Assembly: GCA_003254885.1 (NCBI GenBank)
Contig: QANT01003962.1
Coordinates: 1 to 64,000 of the forward strand
Direction of reading: 5' to 3'
Length of the DNA: 64,000 nucleotides
Origin: Purshia tridentata
Taxonomy: Eukaryota; Streptophyta; Magnoliopsida; Rosales; Rosaceae
The notes under the pieces: generated by a model
Seen by the model: only the letters and a program-made list of their open reading frames with translations
Told to the model about the DNA's origin: nothing
Databases searched by the model: none
Shown: in pieces, positions 11,053 through 22,550 of the stretch
Position numbering within the stretch: the first letter of the stretch is position 1
Layout: every line of letters starts with the position of its first letter
Made by a program: the position numbers and the translations under genes

Positions 11053-13854
11053 TTGCTATATGAGATGAGTGTTGGGAAAGAAAGAAATTTTCTTGGGTAT
11101 ATAAATTGTGGGTTTTGGTTAGTTTTGAAGGAAAAATAGGAAAAAGAAGGCGTGCTGAGAAAATTGAAAAGGGTGATGATGAAGGGTGCTGAAGGAGAGG
11201 CAGAGAGAGAGAGAGAGAGAGATGGGAATGATGATGATGATGAAGAAGAGTGGCTGGCTAGCAACCGAAAGAGTTGGAAGGGTGAAAAATATTAAAGAAA
11301 CTTTGGAATTTGGAGTGAGCGTAAGTGAAAATGTGAGATATTAAAAGTGACAACAACTCAGCCTTTAACTCATGAGGATCATGAAATTGACAGACTCAGC
11401 ACTCTCCATCTCATGGTTTGGATTTTGTAAGACTTGAGAGGCTTGAGACTTGAGAGGTGGGGTTGGGTGTTCGCCTCCTTTTCCTTTTTTTCCACCCATC
11501 ACTCATTTCATGCCATCTTTACTTTGCCTTTTGCTGTCTAAACCATGTTGGCCTCTTTGTTTTTTACTCCATCTCATCACTTTCAACCCGTTTGTCCCTC
11601 CTGTACGTTACAAGATAAGTGTTTCTTTCTCTTAATTAATTAATCTCCTTGACTTTTAATTATAACTGTGCATTATAAATCTAAACTATATATGCATATA
11701 ACAAAATAAATTCATAACAATTTTGTATGTTTGTAAGATTGCAATCATGCATTTCTAACCCTCAAAGATAACCTCATATGCTTGCACTGAATTGACAACT
11801 ACCAAAGCACTAAATACTAGCTAGACCTAGATCTTATTAGGAATTTAATGGGTAGGTAGATTAATTATGTTGTGTGATGATGAATAGTTTGCTTGAGATC
11901 CAAAACTAATAATATAGGTGCAGATCGACTGCGCACAGTAGTGAGAGGCAAAAAAGCTGGTGGAATCACATGATGGATCTGATTAAAGGTGATGTTTATT
12001 GGATTATATATATGATAAAGCCTACCTTAAAGGCAAATATAACATACTCTCGCATCACATGTATATGCTGCACCTTGCTTCACTAATATTGTATTTATTC
12101 AATTCATCCAATCATCCAAACCTTGCTTCATAAACGAGAAAGAAAATGGAATCTTGAAGCTGCCCAACAAGGAACAAACAAATGTGCATGACAGAACCCA
12201 ATTATCACCTAAATTAATTGTGCCTTTTTTTTAAGAAAATAAGGAGTGTTTTGATGAACAAAAAGTTTCACTGAGTATTTAATCTAAACATTTAAATGGG
12301 TTGAAATTAAAGCCATATCTTATTTTAGTTCTACTTTTTGTCAAAAGGCATGCACATTTTGTATCATTCAATTTAACAGGTTCTATATCTGAGCAGTATA
12401 GTAGAGAGTAGATAGGTGTTGATGCCCAAAAACTAAGCTACCATGTTCAATGTACGTATGACAGTACTAGAAGAAAACGATTACCTATTACAGAAGAACA
12501 AAATATTAACTGAGTGTGTGTACCTTTTTCGTTTAAAAATCATGGATATAGAAAACGAGACAAAATGAAAATCATCACAGCATCTAATTGTGAAGAAGGG
12601 AGACAAGAGCATGAAACTTTGGGCAACGCCTAAGACTCCAACCCAGCTATAACATCCAAGCCCATCATGTATGCCCATTGGAGTGGCTCATGGGCTCAGT
12701 TCAATTTCAACAAAACCAACAACCCATATTCATAATCCACAGTTGTATGCGTCTATTAGTGGCTAACTTACCCCTTAAAAAGCCCAAGAATGAAGGTACT
12801 ACTTGTAGGAATGTGCAGGCTTGGAGATACGGATAATAGCTAGCTGTAGTACTTGTAGATAAACATTATGTTTTAATAAATCGTTAGAATCATAAAAACC
12901 ATCAACTTATCTAACTATGATTAATTAAATAATTTTGGACCTTATCCTGAAGTTTGTCACAAAACTGTAGAAACATTTCAGTAAGAAGAGATGTCATATA
13001 ATGGAGAATCGCATATAAACATAAAATCTAGAATGGATCAGTTGTAAGTTGTAGCACTCATGTTTTTTTCAGTCCATTGGGCATCCAAAATAGAATAATC
13101 CCATCCATGTTACATCCAAACTCAACTTACCCAAAGAGTGAAGACTCTCTTCTTCTTTTTTTCAATTACTCTAAATCTTAGTGCTCCAACATCACATGCC
13201 CTTACCTTAGTTGCTCCCAACATCACATGGCTCACTGCCCCAAACCCCATCATTCAATATCATTCAACCCTTTGACTCCTTTGCACACCACAACTAATCA
13301 CACATCTCACAGTCAACGAACGCACCCAAACATGCAATAGCTGGCCTCGGCCCCACCCACCCATAATAACACCATTGACTTTCTGCCCATTAAACGACAT
13401 CAAAAATAAATGACGATTATTCTATTCTATTCTCTGCTCCCCCACCCACTCTACCCTTTTGACTTTTTGTGCGTGCGACCCAGATTCAAATTTCAAGTTT
13501 CAACCAAAGAATCCAATACCCCATTCTACCCAAAAATATTAAATAATTCTCAAAGATAAAAATAAATAATTTTGTTCCAACATTTTAATAGAAATGAATT
13601 AATTCAATATATTCAGTAGTGCAACAAAATTATATTGCCATTTCCATTTTCACCCTTCTTTCTCCCAGGTAATTTACATCAAACCCCTCCACTTTCCCAC
13701 TTCCAATTACACCGTATATGTGACATTGACATAATTTCTTTGACTTTCCGGACGGGCACCCTAAAGTCACCCGCAAATGCCATAGCTCTCTCGTCACGGC
13801 GCGCTTTCCACGGTCATGATGGACGCAAAACATTGATCAATGACGTGTCCGTCT
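11053..13854. other. SMR upstream region and WRKY 3' flank
   Basis: The SMR leader side has a GA tract at about 11205-11221 and a GATGAT repeat at 11230-11242. The rest is AT-rich non-coding sequence with no recognisable element. No gene seen. Confidence 0.5.
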
Positions 13855-14918
13855 TCAGGTTGATCGGAAACAATGGCTCACAGCGCCGGCTGGGACGGAC
13901 TGAGGGAGCGGGTGCGGGTGACGGTGCTCGCCTTCGTACGTAACGACAAGCATGGTGGGGTCGTCTTGTGCTCGCTCCACGTGTTTCCTCGCTGGACACC
14001 CTCTTACGCTGCTACACTTATAATACCCTCTGCAAACAAATAAAAATAAATTGATTAATTAATGAAAATATAATCATCGAGATCCGTGTTTGACTTTGAA
14101 AAGTTCAACAAGATGAGTGGTGAATAATACCGTGGGAAAGGTGAGCCCTTTATCGGCTTTTGACCGTATTTTCTCCAAGAGAATTCATCGGGAGGTATAT
14201 CGGCGATTTTCGAACTAATCGCCGGCACTCTAACCGTTCTTTTGACCTTGGACTTCCTACAAATTATAATTAAAAAAAAAATTAATTTAATGCAAAAATT
14301 TTCAAACTACAAGAGCATGCTTAAATGCGCCGGGGTGTATCAAGCTCAGTACCTTCTTTTAGAGCAATGGCAGCGTCCGGACGACGACGTTTTAGCGGCG
14401 ATGTCGTCGTGGCACCGTTTCCGGTGAGACTGAGATAGAGGCGGTTTTCCGGCAGAGAAAGCCGCAGCCGGAGGCGCGAGAATAGAGGAGATGTTTTTTC
14501 CGTTGGAGACGCTGCCGTCTCCGACTGTGATAGAGGACACAAACGACGACGTTGGGGAGGACACTGGAGGAGATAAGCTGAATGAGTTCTTCGACTTGGT
14601 AGATTGAAAAGTCAAATTAGTCTGGGGTTTGGTTTGGACCGATTCAGCAGCAGCAGGGGAAGAAGATAAGGTGGACGGATTAGCCGGTCCGCGGCGGAAC
14701 CGGGCGTGGCCGGTCCGGTTCAGGACGGAGATGAGCTGCTTGAACTTAGAGACGGTGACGTCGGTGATTTCTCGGCAATCGAGGTGGGATTGAGCTTCTG
14801 GGTTTTGATTCGATAAGACGCGGATCAGGTGCTCCATGCTCTTTAACCCGGCATAGGCTGCTTCTTCCATGGCCGTTCGATCGTCAACCTTAGAGAACCC
14901 GACTAGATCAATGGCCAT
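13855..14918 (-). CDS. Group IId WRKY transcription factor
   Basis: Three exons: 14918-14353, 14256-14131, 14029-13855, giving 288 aa. In order: an N-terminal helical region ([10 protein letters not shown]), the calmodulin-binding C-motif ([13 protein letters not shown], about residues 54-66), the HARF block ([11 protein letters not shown]), a serine-rich linker, the plant zinc-cluster ([20 protein letters not shown]), then [16 protein letters not shown] and [20 protein letters not shown] ending TYEGEHRH. The C-X5-C and H-X-H zinc ligands are all present. The second intron splits the R codon in FPR|GYYK, the usual place in this group. Relatives WRKY7, 11, 15 and 17 act in the nucleus on W-boxes, mostly repressing defence. 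The protein ends soon after the domain (SHCFRST). Confidence 0.93.
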
Positions 14919-15019
14919 TGAAGCTTGGCCTGAGATCAGAGACAGAGATTGAGAGAGAGGAGAAGACGAAGAGTGAGATTGAGTTTGGTTTGGGGGAGTT
15001 GAAGGGAGGGGGTGGGGGG

Positions 15020-15055
15020 TTTATAAAAGAAAGGGAAAGAGGGTGCAAAGTCAAA
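15020..15055 (-). promoter_or_regulatory. WRKY gene TATA box with adjacent W-box
   Basis: On the minus strand TATAAA lies at 15025-15020, about 100 bp upstream of the WRKY start codon. CCCCTTTGACTTTGCAC, holding a W-box core (TTGAC) at about 15050-15055, lies about 25 bp further upstream. The position fits self- or cross-regulation by WRKY proteins, which is inference. Confidence 0.5.
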
Positions 15056-18000
15056 GGGGAGGATCGGACGGCGGAGATTTGTTTGGGGTTATTTTAATTG
15101 ATTTTGCATGGGACATTATGAGATGGAGATAAAATAGGGGGGGTCACTGGAAAGGTCTTAAAGGAGAGTTGGGGGATGGGTCCCACGTGGCTAAAGAGGG
15201 TTCTGCTTGTAATGCACTGACTGGCTTTTCTTTTTTAATGGAGAATAGCAATTGGTCAATCCTCAATGTGGGAAAACAAAAGTTAAAAAAAGAAGAAAAT
15301 AAATAAATAAATAAAAAACTGAAGATATTGTGTGAGAAAAGCAATACTAGATCTTTTATTTGTGAATTTATTATGGGTATATTATATAAAGGCACTTACT
15401 GATAGATGGAGTCAAATGGGTGGTTTTGTTAGTGGAATATTATGAGGGTTGAAAATGTCCAATCTTAGTTGGATTGCCTTGTACAAAAGTACTTGGTAAA
15501 GATTCTTGCTCTCTCACTGTGAATAAAAGATTATTCTGTTCCGGTAATTTATAACTTTATTCAAAGCCCAAAGGCCAAGGCATTCTCACAGTCTCAGTTG
15601 CTTATGTTGACTTTTTCATGAACATGAATAGTGTGAAGTGAATGTTTCAATTCAACCAAAACACAAACAATGACCAAATATATATTTGGGCTTTGTATAA
15701 GCAATGGAAAGAAAAGAGAGGAGAAAATTGTTTACTTGACATTGTATTTTTTGAGTTGCAGTCAAAGGAGGTCGTCTACCATGCAAGATTGGCAACATGG
15801 AAAACGCTTTTGTCATGTTATGTGATGACTTTGATATTTGACCAATTTTAGAAGTTTCCTCATCCTTCCACGCAACTGACGCAATGTTTAATTTCAAACT
15901 TGCAAACCACAACCAAATTAAACCTACGTTCACGTATGAATGCGCTGGAGCGTGGGTGCTGGCCCACTATTTCAAACTTACGACTCATTAAACGTGATGG
16001 ACCACGATTCTATGTGCTCCTGCCACGTGCTCCCCTTTTAATCAACCTATTGTTTCGCTTCGAATCAATCCTATCCAAATCAAATTTGCTCAAATATGAT
16101 ACCTGTTTTTTTAATATTCTTTTTTTGCCTTCTCCTAACCCTATCTTACATTCTGGTCTCATTATTTTAATATAGATTACTATTTAAATAGCATTTTGAT
16201 AAAAAATTAACTAAATTGAAAGCATAAAAGTCCTTTCGATATAAAAAAAAAGAGGCTATTCACATGATTTGTATAGAATATGCACGTACGTTTAGGTGGG
16301 CATCTAACTGTTATAGAAATAAATAACAGTTCATTTAACTATTATTAGAATCATATATTTGTTTGATAAACTAATTATGATTTAGTTAATTTTTATATAG
16401 ATGATCTTTAAAAATTAGCTAAAAATAAACGATAATCATTAAAATACATAAAAAAAGAGAAAAGACAACTAACATTCTCAAAATTGTTTATTAAATTTTA
16501 TTCATTAAATAATATGATAAAATTGTTGCTCAAATGAGGAATCCATTTTAAGCAATTATGAGAAATGTTGTATAATAATTGTCAGATTCAATATGATAAA
16601 TTTTTATTCATATATCAATGAATTTATGTGAACCTTGTTTATTTTTTAAAAATAAAATACGGATTTGATATGTAGTAAAAAAAATGATTTAACATACATA
16701 CATACTAGATTTTAATCATTATATCTCTTAATAATGACCCAAATTGAAATATATCCCTATTAAATTAAGAGAAAAAAAAAACTCTTTGAATTTTGACATA
16801 AAAATTGATTAATCAAATATAATGAATTGTTACGATTTTGAGTTGAAGAGTGAAATAGTTGACCAAATTTTCAATTCCTAAAATCTGCGTGTTGGTGGTG
16901 GTGGTGCTTTATTTGGGTTAGGGGATGGGACCTTCCTTCCACCGTCAGATGAGTCTACGCTCATCTAAGGGCTACATGACGCTACTATTGGTTGACTTTG
17001 GAATTAAAAATGTTGTGGTAATGCGCATGACGTGGACCTTCTTATTCTAAACGCGTGCACTACTATATTTCCAACTGCTGGAAAGACAGCTACAAGTTGC
17101 GTCAAATAAAGAAAGGGGATGGGGGTTTCCTAAGCAACTTTCCATATATCATTAGATCATAACAAATTACTTTAGAATGAAATTTACATATCCAACTGTT
17201 ATATTTGTAATTTTTCATCAAACCGTCTTCTTTAATCTTAATTGTTTTTTCCTTTTTTTTTTTTATAGCATTATCTCCACCAATACTCTTCCTAAATTTA
17301 GGTCAAAATCTAGCTAAATGTTATTTTAGCTGGACACTTTCTATGATCCCAACAATACTCTCTACTTGAGTTGATCTTGAATTTTTTAAATATTGATTAG
17401 TAAGAAGGCTTTTTAATGTACTAAAATATAGATAGCACTTTAAAATATATATTTTAAAAGAGGATAATAAATATCCACTCTATCTCGTTAAATGTGAGGG
17501 AGCTAAGAAACCGGTATTGGGTTATGTGACAAAAAACAAACCCCGTATTGGGTTGGACGGGCCCTGGGCCCAATGTACAGCTCTGAGCCTTTAGGCTTTA
17601 ACAAAAACCTTGAGCCCTTGGCTGATTCAATACACAAATGTAAATTTGGACTGAGCTCCAGCCATAGAGGCTCAACCCATTGGGGGTTGAAGAAAAGGGT
17701 GACTTTGCTCTTCTTTTCATTTCCTTTTCTTTTTTGTTTCTTTTTTGTACGTGATAATTGAACAAAACACTCATTATAAGTAAGTTTTTAGCCGATACCA
17801 TGATACGATAATCTGTTAATTTTTTTTAGGGTTTCACTTTCTGTGACGGTCCACCTGGTCGGCGTACTGAGTAGAGCACATGCAAATCAGGCACTTGAGG
17901 TATGCATGCTAGCTTGAGCTTTGAATATTCTTTTATATATTCAATGCCATTATATAAAAGCTCAGTCATCTCTTCCGATGGAGCCAATCTTGGTTGACAT

Positions 18001-19286
18001 ATACTACTGTATCTGTGAGTCCTCCTGTTTCTGCGTGTCCCCTAGCTCATAAATTTGGTCTTAAAGCAACACAACTGAAAGCACTGACTTCAATTCATAT
18101 AAACTGAGGAAAAATAATTAACATGTGATTATGATATATAAAGATGGAACAGAGGACGTTGAGACTAGCTGAAAGTAACGGCCATATTTATGGTCGATGA
18201 AGGACAAAGCTGAGTAATAAACACGCGCACATTCCCATAAACAAATAAAGACGTACGTGCATAAATAATAATAAACAATATATGTTTATATATATAATAT
18301 ACTAGTTCTCTATATTTATTAAATAATTAAAGTCACATGATGCATAATAGGGCCCGACTCGCGCACATGCAATGCTTATTTTATATATGTTGACATGCAG
18401 TCAAATGGATTTTTGCACCTCTATTTAAAACAATCTTGACCACCCAATTAATTTAGTCTAATGGGTTTTGAACACTTCATATCAGCATAAGCTTGAAAAA
18501 AAAAAGAAATTGATATGGAAGGAATTGACTGATAGTTTTTCTGCATAATTTAAAGGGGACAGATTACGATCAGTCCAATGAAATACTTATTGAAGTCCTT
18601 TAAATGTGAGTAGAATTTTGTATGCAGCCCGCATATTCAAATTTAATTATTTTTAATAATTTGTAGCAGCCAGCAAGAAATTTTTTAATACTTTTGGAAT
18701 TTTTAATTTCTTGTTTTGATTTAAATTATGGTTTCATGTTTCATGTTTGTTGTTAATTTTCAGTAGATCTAAGGCTTTTAATTTATGTTTTATATTTTAT
18801 TTTTCGTTTTTTGATTTATTAGGATTCTTGTTGCCAAGTACTCTTGATGTTCATGTTTTATAAATTCTATAAATTAATATGATCTTTTTAGCCTTTTGGC
18901 AAAAGAGTTGTTGATTATTATTTATTAATAAAAGTTGAGAGATTTTTTTTCCATTTACTCTATTTTATTGACTTAAAGGAATGTCGATTTTGCGATTCCT
19001 ATCATGTACATCTACCCGCTACACCTGCATCAATTTCACATCAACAATGATACTTTTTTTTTTTTTCTCTCTCTCTCCTCTATGTTTCTCTGTCCACCGT
19101 CGGACAGGTACGTTCTCATTTAAAAATCATTTGTTCTTGATTTGTGTCCATGTTATTAGTTTCATTTCACCTCATTTTAAAATGTAGTAGCCTAGTAGGT
19201 ATATATACAAGAATTATGGTACATGCGTGCGTTACTCCGAGTAATGCAAGTTTTGTTTTCCGGCCCCAAAATAAAGAAACCTTGTC
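15056..19286. other. Long intergenic region upstream of the first PIN2 copy
   Basis: About 4.2 kb without a supported gene, AT-rich. It contains a partial MITE-like end at 17286 and a GC-richer patch at 17500-17720. Scattered TTGAC motifs occur at 15700-15850. A segment at about 18550-18600 (ACGATCAGTCCAATGAAA and ATTGAAGTCCTTTAAA) has a counterpart upstream of the second PIN2 copy. Confidence 0.5.
17286..17345. mobile_element. Partial MITE-like end, same family as 9952-10109
   Basis: CTCTTCCTAAATTTAGGTC then AAAATCTAGC resembles the reversed right end of the element at 9952-10109 (CTCTATTTTTAGCTAAATTT then TAGTCAAAATAG), and both are preceded by CAATA. No matching second end was found. Confidence 0.25.
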
Positions 19287-19436
19287 TATAAATTATAATT
19301 AAGAGAGGACATACAATTCAACAACTTAATTCCTCTCTCTATATAACTCTCACTTTCTCGCCTAGCTCCATCCTCATGCAAACACTGAGAAACGTTTGTT
19401 CTATACAGTTTCCAGGTTAAGCAAGGCTTTTTTACC
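19287..19436 (+). promoter_or_regulatory. Core promoter and leader of the first PIN2 copy
   Basis: TATAAAT at 19287-19293 is followed by AGAGAGGACATACAA. The second copy has TATAACT at 24424-24430 followed by AGAGAGGGCATACAA, so the segment is conserved between duplicates. The leader also shares GAGAAACGTTT/CAGAAACGTTT and TTTCCAG. A second TATATAA occurs at 19340 in this copy only. Confidence 0.45.
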
Positions 19437-21113
19437 ATGATTACAGGCAAGGACATATACGAAGTTCTTGCGGCCCTTGTGCCACTCTATGTGGCCATGC
19501 TCTTAGCCTATGGCTCAGTCCGGTGGTGGAAGATTTTCACACCGGACCAGTGTTCCGGGATCAACCGTTTCGTTGCTGTTTTCGCACTTCCATTACTCTC
19601 CTTCCACTTCATCTCCTCCAACGACCCGTACGCAATGAACTATGAGTTCATCGCGGCGGACTGTCTTCAAAAGGTGATCATTCTCATTGCTCTCTTTCTC
19701 TGGCAAGCCATGTTCAAGCGCGGCAGCATGGAGTGGGTGATCACGCTCTTCTCCCTCTCCACCCTCCCCAACACCCTTGTTATGGGCATCCCGCTCTTGA
19801 AATCTATGTACGGTGACTTCACCGCCGATCTCATGGTCCAAATAGTAGTACTCCAGAGCGTCATCTGGTACACGCTTTTGCTCATCATGTTCGAGTACCG
19901 AGGAGCCAAGATCCTCATCACCGACCAGTTCCCCAACACTGCCGGCTCCATCGCTTCCTTCCACATCGACTCCGACGTAGTCTCGCTCAATGAACGGGAG
20001 CTATTGCAGACTGACGCCCAAATTGGAGAAGATGGAAAGCTTCACGTGGTGGTGAGACGATCACCCGCGCCATCTTTGGTGTCCTCATACAACAAGTCAC
20101 ATGGCTTCAATTCTTTAACTTCTATGACCCCCCGAGCTTCGAATCTCTCCGGGGTAGAGATTTACTCGGTTCAATCCTCCCGAGTACCCACCCCGAGGGC
20201 TTCCAGCTTCAACCAGATGGATATCTACACCATGTTTAATGCCTGTAAGCCGCCCAGTCCAAAACATGGATACACAAGGTTCCAAGAGGGTTTCGGTGAT
20301 GTTTATTCGGTGCAGTCTTCCAAAATAGCCATGCCAAGGACTTCAAGTTTTGGTGCTGCCGGTGGTAGTGGTAGTGGCCGTGGTGCAGTGGCGCCCAACA
20401 TGGAGCTTCATATGTTTTCTTGGAGGAGTTCAAATGCATCCACAATTTCCGAAGGGAACCTGAGACATGCAGTTAATCCAGCTGCCTCCACTGACTTTGG
20501 AGCCATTGATCCTTCCAGGACTGTGCCTCTTCAACTTGAAAAAGGTAAGCAAATATTAAAGTGATTGAATATCAGTACTGGAGCAAGTAAGTATATCCCA
20601 TCCAACCATATTTGTCTCTTTGTAAATTGCAAGGAAAGTACTTACATCAGCACTCTTGGTTAATTGAAAAATAAATAAAAACAAGCTAGGAGCCAATTAA
20701 CGAATTTCCTGGACATCAATCAGCCGGGGTTGTTTCAATTTCATGGGTTTTTTTTTTTTTCCTTCAAAATTTATATATCCATCAATATTCTAGCTAGGTT
20801 ATTATTTGATTTATATGATTGTATATTATGCAGGCATGCATGATATAATTGAGAATATGAATCCAGAAAGCAAAATGAGTGAATATGAGCTTGAAATAGA
20901 AGAAGGAAGCAAGTTTCCAGGAAGTGTGTCTTCATACAGTAGTTCATGTCAGGAGAAGGTGGATATGGAAGGAGGTGTACCAAAGAAGCACCAAATGCCT
21001 CCCGCAAGTGTCATGACTAGGCTTATACTCATCATGGTTTGGAGGAAGCTCATTCGAAACCCCAACACCTACTCAAGTCTTCTTGGTGTGGCATGGTCCC
21101 TTATATCATACAA

Positions 21114-21153
<40 letters not shown>

Positions 21154-22550
21154 GGGAACCCATCAATATCATACTCAAATTATATTGAGGTTCTTAGATA
21201 TAGAGTCAGCCCATTTTGTCTTTGAAAAATTAGGTGCGTCCCATCAAGTTTTGATATTGAATTGAGTTCCTTTTTCACTCGTCAGCAACTTTTATAGTCT
21301 TCTTCGTCTTAAAGACTATTTTTTTATAGTGGTGAATTTTACACGCAAATCTTACTTTTATGAGAAATTTGATCAAGAATGTGATGAGTAAAGATAATAC
21401 AAATACTAATTTTTTTATTGAAATATATTTTATGTAAGTGCCTTTTAATATATATTACCAACTGATTCAATAACATTAATATTCTTTCCATTTATTGGCA
21501 GGTGGCACATCAAAATGCCATCAATTGTAAGCGGATCCATATCAATATTATCTGATGCCGGCTTGGGAATGGCTATGTTCAGTCTTGGTACTTATCTTCA
21601 TTAATTAATTGACTGATTGACCCAAATTTCACGTATAAAAGTGTACTTGCTCAAATGAATTTGTGCTTAAATAGTTAACGATGGATCTTCCATTATCACT
21701 TTTTCTTTTCTTAATTTTCAGGATTATTCATGGCTTTACAGCCCAAGATCATAGCTTGTGGCAAATCTGTGGCAACATTTTCAATGGCTGTTAGGTTCTT
21801 GGTTGGCCCAGCAGTGATTGCTGCAACCTCTATTGCTATTGGTCTTCGTGGAGTTCTTTGGCATGTTGCAATAGTTCAGGTCCATCATCTAACTCTTCCA
21901 ATTATATATACGTACCCTGCTCTATGAATCTTGTGGTTAAGTTAATTAAGAATTTAACTTAAGATTCAAAAGAGTAGGGTATATATTAAAAAGTTAATAC
22001 AATGTACTGTGATATGCAGACTTTAGTCTCCTCATGACTTTGAGTCTATGACCAAAGATTAGATATGTAATTAAATTAAAATAATTAATATTTATTTATT
22101 TTTTGCAGGCTGCTCTTCCTCAAGGGATTGTTCCCTTTGTATTTGCCAAAGAATACAATGTCCACGCAGGCATACTTAGCACAGCGTAAGTTTCTTTTTT
22201 CTTTTTCTTTTTCAGTCAAAAAACCCAATTTTTTCTTTCCCAATAACGGTTTTAAAAAGCCAAAATGTTCTAGGAGTACTACATTCTGGCATTTTAATTA
22301 GGTTGTTAAATTGTTAATCCGATCCATATATTGTTGAAGTAAAATAGTTTTTAATATCTGGTTCTGATTTACATTCTACAACATAATATATTAAATATAT
22401 GATAAAAAATTTATTACCCACCCATCAAAATTCGATGACCAAGAAGGACTCTAACTTGTATTTTGGTGTTGCAATTATGGCAGGGTCATTTTTGGGATGC
22501 TGGTTGCTTTACCCGTAGCAATACTCTACTATGTTCTTCTTGGGCTCTAG
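19437..22550 (+). CDS. PIN2: PIN2-type auxin efflux carrier, upstream tandem copy with shortened loop
   Basis: Six exons: 19437-20544, 20834-21113, 21502-21587, 21722-21879, 22109-22185, 22484-22550, giving 591 aa with an intact frame. N-terminal membrane half ([19 protein letters not shown]), a central cytosolic loop, and a C-terminal half with [32 protein letters not shown] and [17 protein letters not shown], ending YYVLLGL. It exports auxin at the plasma membrane; PIN2 acts in root epidermis and cortex in gravitropism (known for the family). Compared with its neighbour (24562), the loop lacks about 50 residues, including the PPPNPMF block, and the third phosphosite motif reads MPRTSSF instead of TPRTSNF. 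The first two TPRAS motifs are kept. It also differs at F/W and NPNM positions in the loop. It looks functional but diverging. Confidence 0.92.
21114..21148 (+). repeat. (CT)n microsatellite at the 5' splice site of PIN2 intron 2
   Basis: The intron begins GTACTCTCTCTCT and continues as about 15 CT units. The same tract starts at the same intron base in the second PIN2 copy, so it predates the duplication. Confidence 0.9.

Noticed and set aside
13635-13943. Plus-strand open frame opposite the WRKY gene
   Set aside because: Overlaps the last WRKY exon in antisense; composition comes from the WRKY coding strand.
19593-19990. Minus-strand open frames inside PIN2 exon 1
   Set aside because: Antisense shadows of a clear PIN2 exon; the same shadow recurs in copy 2 (24792-25274).
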